Part shown: positions 60,294-64,000 of the stretch, one piece after another | Layout: each line of letters begins with the position of its first letter | Position numbering within the stretch: the first letter of the stretch is position 1 | Source of the DNA: Pseudomonadota bacterium | GTDB lineage: Bacteria; Pseudomonadota; Gammaproteobacteria; Steroidobacterales; Steroidobacteraceae | Assembly: GCA_025355245.1 (NCBI GenBank) | Contig: JANXZZ010000270.1 | Span: forward strand, 1 to 64,000 | Length of the DNA: 64,000 nt | Direction of reading: 5' to 3' | Translations under genes and position numbers: made by a program | Notes under the pieces: model-generated | The model's input: only the letters and a program-made list of their open reading frames with translations | Database searches by the model: none | What the model was told of the DNA's origin: nothing

Positions 60294-61922
60294 ATGCCGC
60301 GCGACCTCGAGGCCGACCAGGCGATGCTGCGCGAGGTGCTGGAGCACGCGCAGAAACGCGACATCCCGCGCGCGGCGGCGATCGCGGAGCAGGCCCTCGC
60401 GAGCGGTTTCGAGCATCCGCTGCTGCTCAACGTGCTGGCGACGCGCCTCGAGCTCGCCGGCAAGTTCGAGGAGGCCGTCGGGCTCCTGGAGCGCGCGGTC
60501 GAGATCGCACCCGGCGATGTTCCGGCGCGCAACGCACTCGCGCTCACGCTGCAGCGCGTCGGTCGGCCGGCGGAGGCGCTCGCGCACACGGACGAACTCC
60601 TCAAGGCGCACCCCGAGCTCTCCTTCGTGCACGCCAACAAGGGCGATGCACTGGTCGCGCTCGGCTGGCTCGCGCGCGGCCGCACGAGCCACTTGCGAGC
60701 GCTTGAGCTCGACCCTGGCAATTTCTCGTCGGTCGTCTCGCTTGCCTCGATTGCAAGCCACCTCGGCAAGCACGACGAGGCGCGCCAGTGGTCGGAGCAG
60801 GTCCTCGCCAAGATCCCCAACTTTCCCTCCGCCGTCATCAGCCTCGCGGCCGCGGAGCTGGCCGCCGGTGCGACGGAGCGCGCCGAAAAGCTCATCCGCG
60901 CGCTGCTCGCGGATGCGCGCGTCGCGCCGTCCGACCGGGCGCGCGCGAACGGGCTCTTGGGCGACGTCTTCGACGCGGCCGGGCGCTACAACGAGGCCTT
61001 CGGCGCCTATTCAGCCTGCAACGACGCCCTGCGCCATGCGCACCAGCGCTTTGCGGGCAGCTCGAGCCTGCTCCTCTACGCGCGTGCGCTGACCCGCGCG
61101 ACGCGCGCGGCCGCTGTCGCCGACTGGGCCGCAGGCACGGCACCCCCTGCGAAGCCGACCGATCCGGTCGCGCACGTGTTTCTGATCGGCTTTCCGCGCT
61201 CGGGGACGACGCTGCTCGAGGTCGCGCTCGACGGCCACCCCGCGGTCGTCAGCCTCGAGGAGCACGAGCTCCTGACCGAGGGCGTGGTGCAGTTGATGGC
61301 CGACCCCGGCGACCTCGGCGCGCTCGCGCGCGCCGACGAGGGGCAGCTGAATCGGCTGCGCGCCGAGTACTGGCGGCGCGTCCGCGCCGCCGAGATCGAC
61401 GTCGCCGGCAAGGTGTTCCTCGACAAGCACCCGATGAACACGCTGAAGCTGCCACTGATCGCCCGCCTGTTCCCGCGCGCCAAGATCCTGTTCGCGCGCC
61501 GCGATCCGCGCGACGTGGTACTGAGCTGCTTCCGGCGGCGCTTCAAGATGAACCCGGCCATGTACCAGATGCTCACGCTCGAGAGCGCCGCGAGCTTCTT
61601 TGATGCGGTCATGGAGTTCGCCGCCGAGCTCAAGCCCGGCGTCGGCCTCGCGTGGCACGAGGTGCGCTTCGAGACCCTGGTCACCGACTTCGAGCCCGAG
61701 ATCCACGCGATCTGCGACTTCATCGGTCTGCCGTGGGTCGCCGGCATGGGGGATTTCGCGGAACGCGCCAAAGGCCGCGAGCACGCGACGCCGAGCACGG
61801 CGCAGCTGACGCGCGGGCTCGATCGCGCCGGCGTCGGCCACTGGCGCCACTACGCGACGCCGCTCGCGCCGGTCCTGCCCGTGCTTGCGCCCTGGGTGAC
61901 GCGCTTCGCGTACCCGGCCTAG
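60294..61922 (+). CDS. TPR-repeat sulfotransferase family protein
   Basis: N-terminal TPRs; VFLIGFPRSGTTLLEVALDGHP PAPS-binding loop; ARRDPRDVVLSCFRRRF. Confidence 0.92.
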   Translation: MPRDLEADQAMLREVLEHAQKRDIPRAAAIAEQALASGFEHPLLLNVLATRLELAGKFEEAVGLLERAVEIAPGDVPARNALALTLQRVGRPAEALAHTDELLKAHPELSFVHANKGDALVALGWLARGRTSHLRALELDPGNFSSVVSLASIASHLGKHDEARQWSEQVLAKIPNFPSAVISLAAAELAAGATERAEKLIRALLADARVAPSDRARANGLLGDVFDAAGRYNEAFGAYSACNDALRHAHQRFAGSSSLLLYARALTRATRAAAVADWAAGTAPPAKPTDPVAHVFLIGFPRSGTTLLEVALDGHPAVVSLEEHELLTEGVVQLMADPGDLGALARADEGQLNRLRAEYWRRVRAAEIDVAGKVFLDKHPMNTLKLPLIARLFPRAKILFARRDPRDVVLSCFRRRFKMNPAMYQMLTLESAASFFDAVMEFAAELKPGVGLAWHEVRFETLVTDFEPEIHAICDFIGLPWVAGMGDFAERAKGREHATPSTAQLTRGLDRAGVGHWRHYATPLAPVLPVLAPWVTRFAYPA

Positions 61923-61935
61923 CGCGGCGAGCGTC

Positions 61936-64000
61936 TCAGCCGCGCATCGCGATCAGGTCCGCCGCGACGCGCTCGAAGACTTCGTGCCAGTCGCCGTCGG
62001 TCTTCTGGCGGTACAGACGCATGCCCGGATACCACGGGCTGTCGCTGCGCTCGGTCAGCCAGCGCCAGTCGGGCACTGCCTGTAGCACCACCCACACCGG
62101 CACGCCGAGCGCACCCGCGAGGTGCGCAAGCGCAGTGTCGACGGTGATCACTAGATCGAGTCCCTTCAGGATCGCCGCCGTTTCGCCCGCGATCTCGTTC
62201 GCGCCCATGTAGCCGGGATCCGTGAGCTGGTGGATCGCTGCCGAAAACTCGACGCTGGTGCGCTGTTCGGCGCCCGCGCCTTTCTGCAGCGACACGATGC
62301 TGAAGCCCGCGAGGCGCGCGAGCGGCGCGGCGGCCGCGAGCGGGAACGAGCGCGCCTGCATGCTCGCGTCCTGCTCGGCCGCGACGTTGCCCTGCCAGTT
62401 GAGCCCGAGCTTGTAGCCCGACAGCTCGGCGAGCCGCGCGCGCCAGGCCGCGACCGGTGCTTGCGCGACGCCGAGGTAAGGGACCTCGCGCGGGATCGTC
62501 GCGAGCTCGGTGCCGAAGGCGAGCGGCAGGCTCACGAGCGGTACCTGCAGGTCAAACCGCGGCAGTGGCTCGCCGCGCCCGAGCAGCGTGCCCTGCATGT
62601 CGAGCGAGCCCAGCAGCTTCACGAGCACGGGCTGCACTTCGAGCACGACCTTCGCTCCGCGCGCCTCGAGGAGCGGTACATAGCGGCAGAATTGCAGCGT
62701 GTCGCCCAGGCCCTGGTCGGCGTAGACCAGCAGCGTCTTGCCCGCGATCGGCTCCGCACCCGACCAGCGCGGCGCATCGAAGCTGCGCAGCGCCGCGCGG
62801 TTCTGCTCGAGCCTCAAGCGCGACTCGTACAGAGGCCAGCCCTCGCGAAGCTCGCCGAGCGACAGTTTCGCGAGTCCCTTGCCCCAGGTCGCGCGCGCAT
62901 CGCCGGGCGCGATTGAGAGAGCGCGGTCGAAGTTCTGCAGCGCCTCCTGGTAGCGGGCGAGGCCCATCTGCGTATTCGCCGCGTTGATGTAGGCGACCGG
63001 GTAGTCCGACTTCAGCAGGATCGCCTGCACGAAGTCCGCGAGCCCGTCGGCCGGGCGTCCCACGCGCACCCGCACCGCACCGCGGTTGTTGTAGCCCTCC
63101 GCTGAAGCGGGATTCAGCTCAAGCGCCCGATCGAAGCATGCGAGCGCGTCGGCGTAGCGCCGCAGCTGCGTGAGCGCCATGCCGCGGCTGAGCTCCGCCT
63201 CGAAGTTCCGCGGCTCCGCGGCGAGTGCAGCGTCGACGCTCGCGAGCGCCTCGTTCGGCCGCGCGAGCTCGATGAGCGCCTTGGCGCGCGACAAAAGTGC
63301 GAGCGGCGTCGCGGGTCCGAGCGCCAGCGCGCGCTCGAAGCTCGCGAGCGCCTCGGCATGGCGACCGAGATGCATGAGCGCGAGTCCGCGCGCGTGGTGC
63401 GCATCGGCGTGCGTGGGTGCGATCACGAGCGCGGCGTCGTAGCTCGCGAGGGCCTCCGGGCCGCGCTCGAGTGCGAGCAGCACGTGGCCGCGGTTGGTGT
63501 GCACGGCGGCGTGCTCAGGCTGCAGCGCGAGCGCCCGGTTCATGCTGACGAGCGCCGCGTCCGGGCGCCCGAGAGTCAGCTCGATCAGGCCGCGGTTGTG
63601 GTGCGCGCTCGCGAGCGCGGGATCGAGCGCCACCGCGCGCTCGAAGCAATAGAGCGCATCGGGCAAGCGCTTCGCGCGCTCGAGTGCGACGCCGAGCTCG
63701 CTGTGCGCCGCGGCGTCGTTGGGCGCGAGCCGGACCGCCTTGCCGAGGTTCGCGAGCGCCTCCTCGAGCCGGTCGAGCCTGAGGAGCGCAACCCCGCGGC
63801 CGTTGTAGGCCGCCGCGAACTCGGGTCGCTGCGCAATGGCGCGGTCGAAGTGCGGGATCGACTCGTCGTGCTGGCCGAGCTCGCCGAGTGCGCGGCCGAG
63901 ATTGACGTGGATGTCGGCGTTCGCCGGCTGGACCTGCGCGGCCGCGGCGAGCAGCGGCAGCGCCTGGCGCACGTGTCCCGAGCGCGCGAGCGCGACGCCG
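61936..64000 (-). CDS. TPR-repeat protein with C-terminal glycosyltransferase (GT-B, heptosyltransferase-like) domain; 5' end beyond window
   Basis: At least ten TPR units; LLVYADQGLGDTLQFCRYVPLL; LGLNWQGN; GLDLVITVDTALAHLAGALGVPVWVVL. Confidence 0.9.
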   Translation of the reverse strand, partial: GVALARSGHVRQALPLLAAAAQVQPANADIHVNLGRALGELGQHDESIPHFDRAIAQRPEFAAAYNGRGVALLRLDRLEEALANLGKAVRLAPNDAAAHSELGVALERAKRLPDALYCFERAVALDPALASAHHNRGLIELTLGRPDAALVSMNRALALQPEHAAVHTNRGHVLLALERGPEALASYDAALVIAPTHADAHHARGLALMHLGRHAEALASFERALALGPATPLALLSRAKALIELARPNEALASVDAALAAEPRNFEAELSRGMALTQLRRYADALACFDRALELNPASAEGYNNRGAVRVRVGRPADGLADFVQAILLKSDYPVAYINAANTQMGLARYQEALQNFDRALSIAPGDARATWGKGLAKLSLGELREGWPLYESRLRLEQNRAALRSFDAPRWSGAEPIAGKTLLVYADQGLGDTLQFCRYVPLLEARGAKVVLEVQPVLVKLLGSLDMQGTLLGRGEPLPRFDLQVPLVSLPLAFGTELATIPREVPYLGVAQAPVAAWRARLAELSGYKLGLNWQGNVAAEQDASMQARSFPLAAAAPLARLAGFSIVSLQKGAGAEQRTSVEFSAAIHQLTDPGYMGANEIAGETAAILKGLDLVITVDTALAHLAGALGVPVWVVLQAVPDWRWLTERSDSPWYPGMRLYRQKTDGDWHEVFERVAADLIAMRG

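Noticed and set aside
62000-64000. Repetitive GCGAGCGC-rich sequence suggesting DNA repeats
   Set aside because: Explained by tandem TPR units of the minus-strand glycosyltransferase.

Overview
High-GC bacterial chromosomal window, probably gammaproteobacterial (TtcA, GreB, class III PHA synthase; inference only). It is densely coding: about 55 supported CDSs, with no rRNA, tRNA, CRISPR array or transposase seen. Main blocks: (1) LemA/TPM, GreB, homospermidine synthase, sulfurtransferase and SpeA, with a SpdH-like flavoprotein further downstream (polyamine theme). (2) RRM glycine-rich RNA-binding protein, amidohydrolase and UvrD-type helicase. (3) A translationally coupled run: M32 carboxypeptidase, TtcA, tyrosine phosphatase/ADP-ribosylglycohydrolase fusion, Zn-metallopeptidase, ATP-grasp ligase, Apt. 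(4) Class III PHA locus (phaC, phaE, phasin, phaR). (5) A cluster with S51-like peptidase, two esterases, ATP-grasp and cupin, followed by an M14 carboxypeptidase and two paralogous ATP-grasp genes flanking glgA inside a full glycogen locus (glgA, malQ, glgC, glgB, glgP). (6) PadR/sensor module, OmpA, TPR-sulfotransferase and TPR-glycosyltransferase. Most notable observations: the ATP-grasp/esterase/peptidase island embedded in glycogen metabolism; the coupled phosphatase-ADP-ribosylhydrolase/metallopeptidase/ATP-grasp operon; an amber codon exactly at the catalytic KTG lysine of a PbpG-like peptidase; a frameshifted UreG-like GTPase with no urease genes nearby; a perfect CRP-type palindrome; and a TGCA-rich palindrome over the phasin promoter. 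All family assignments come from reading the translations; no database search was run.
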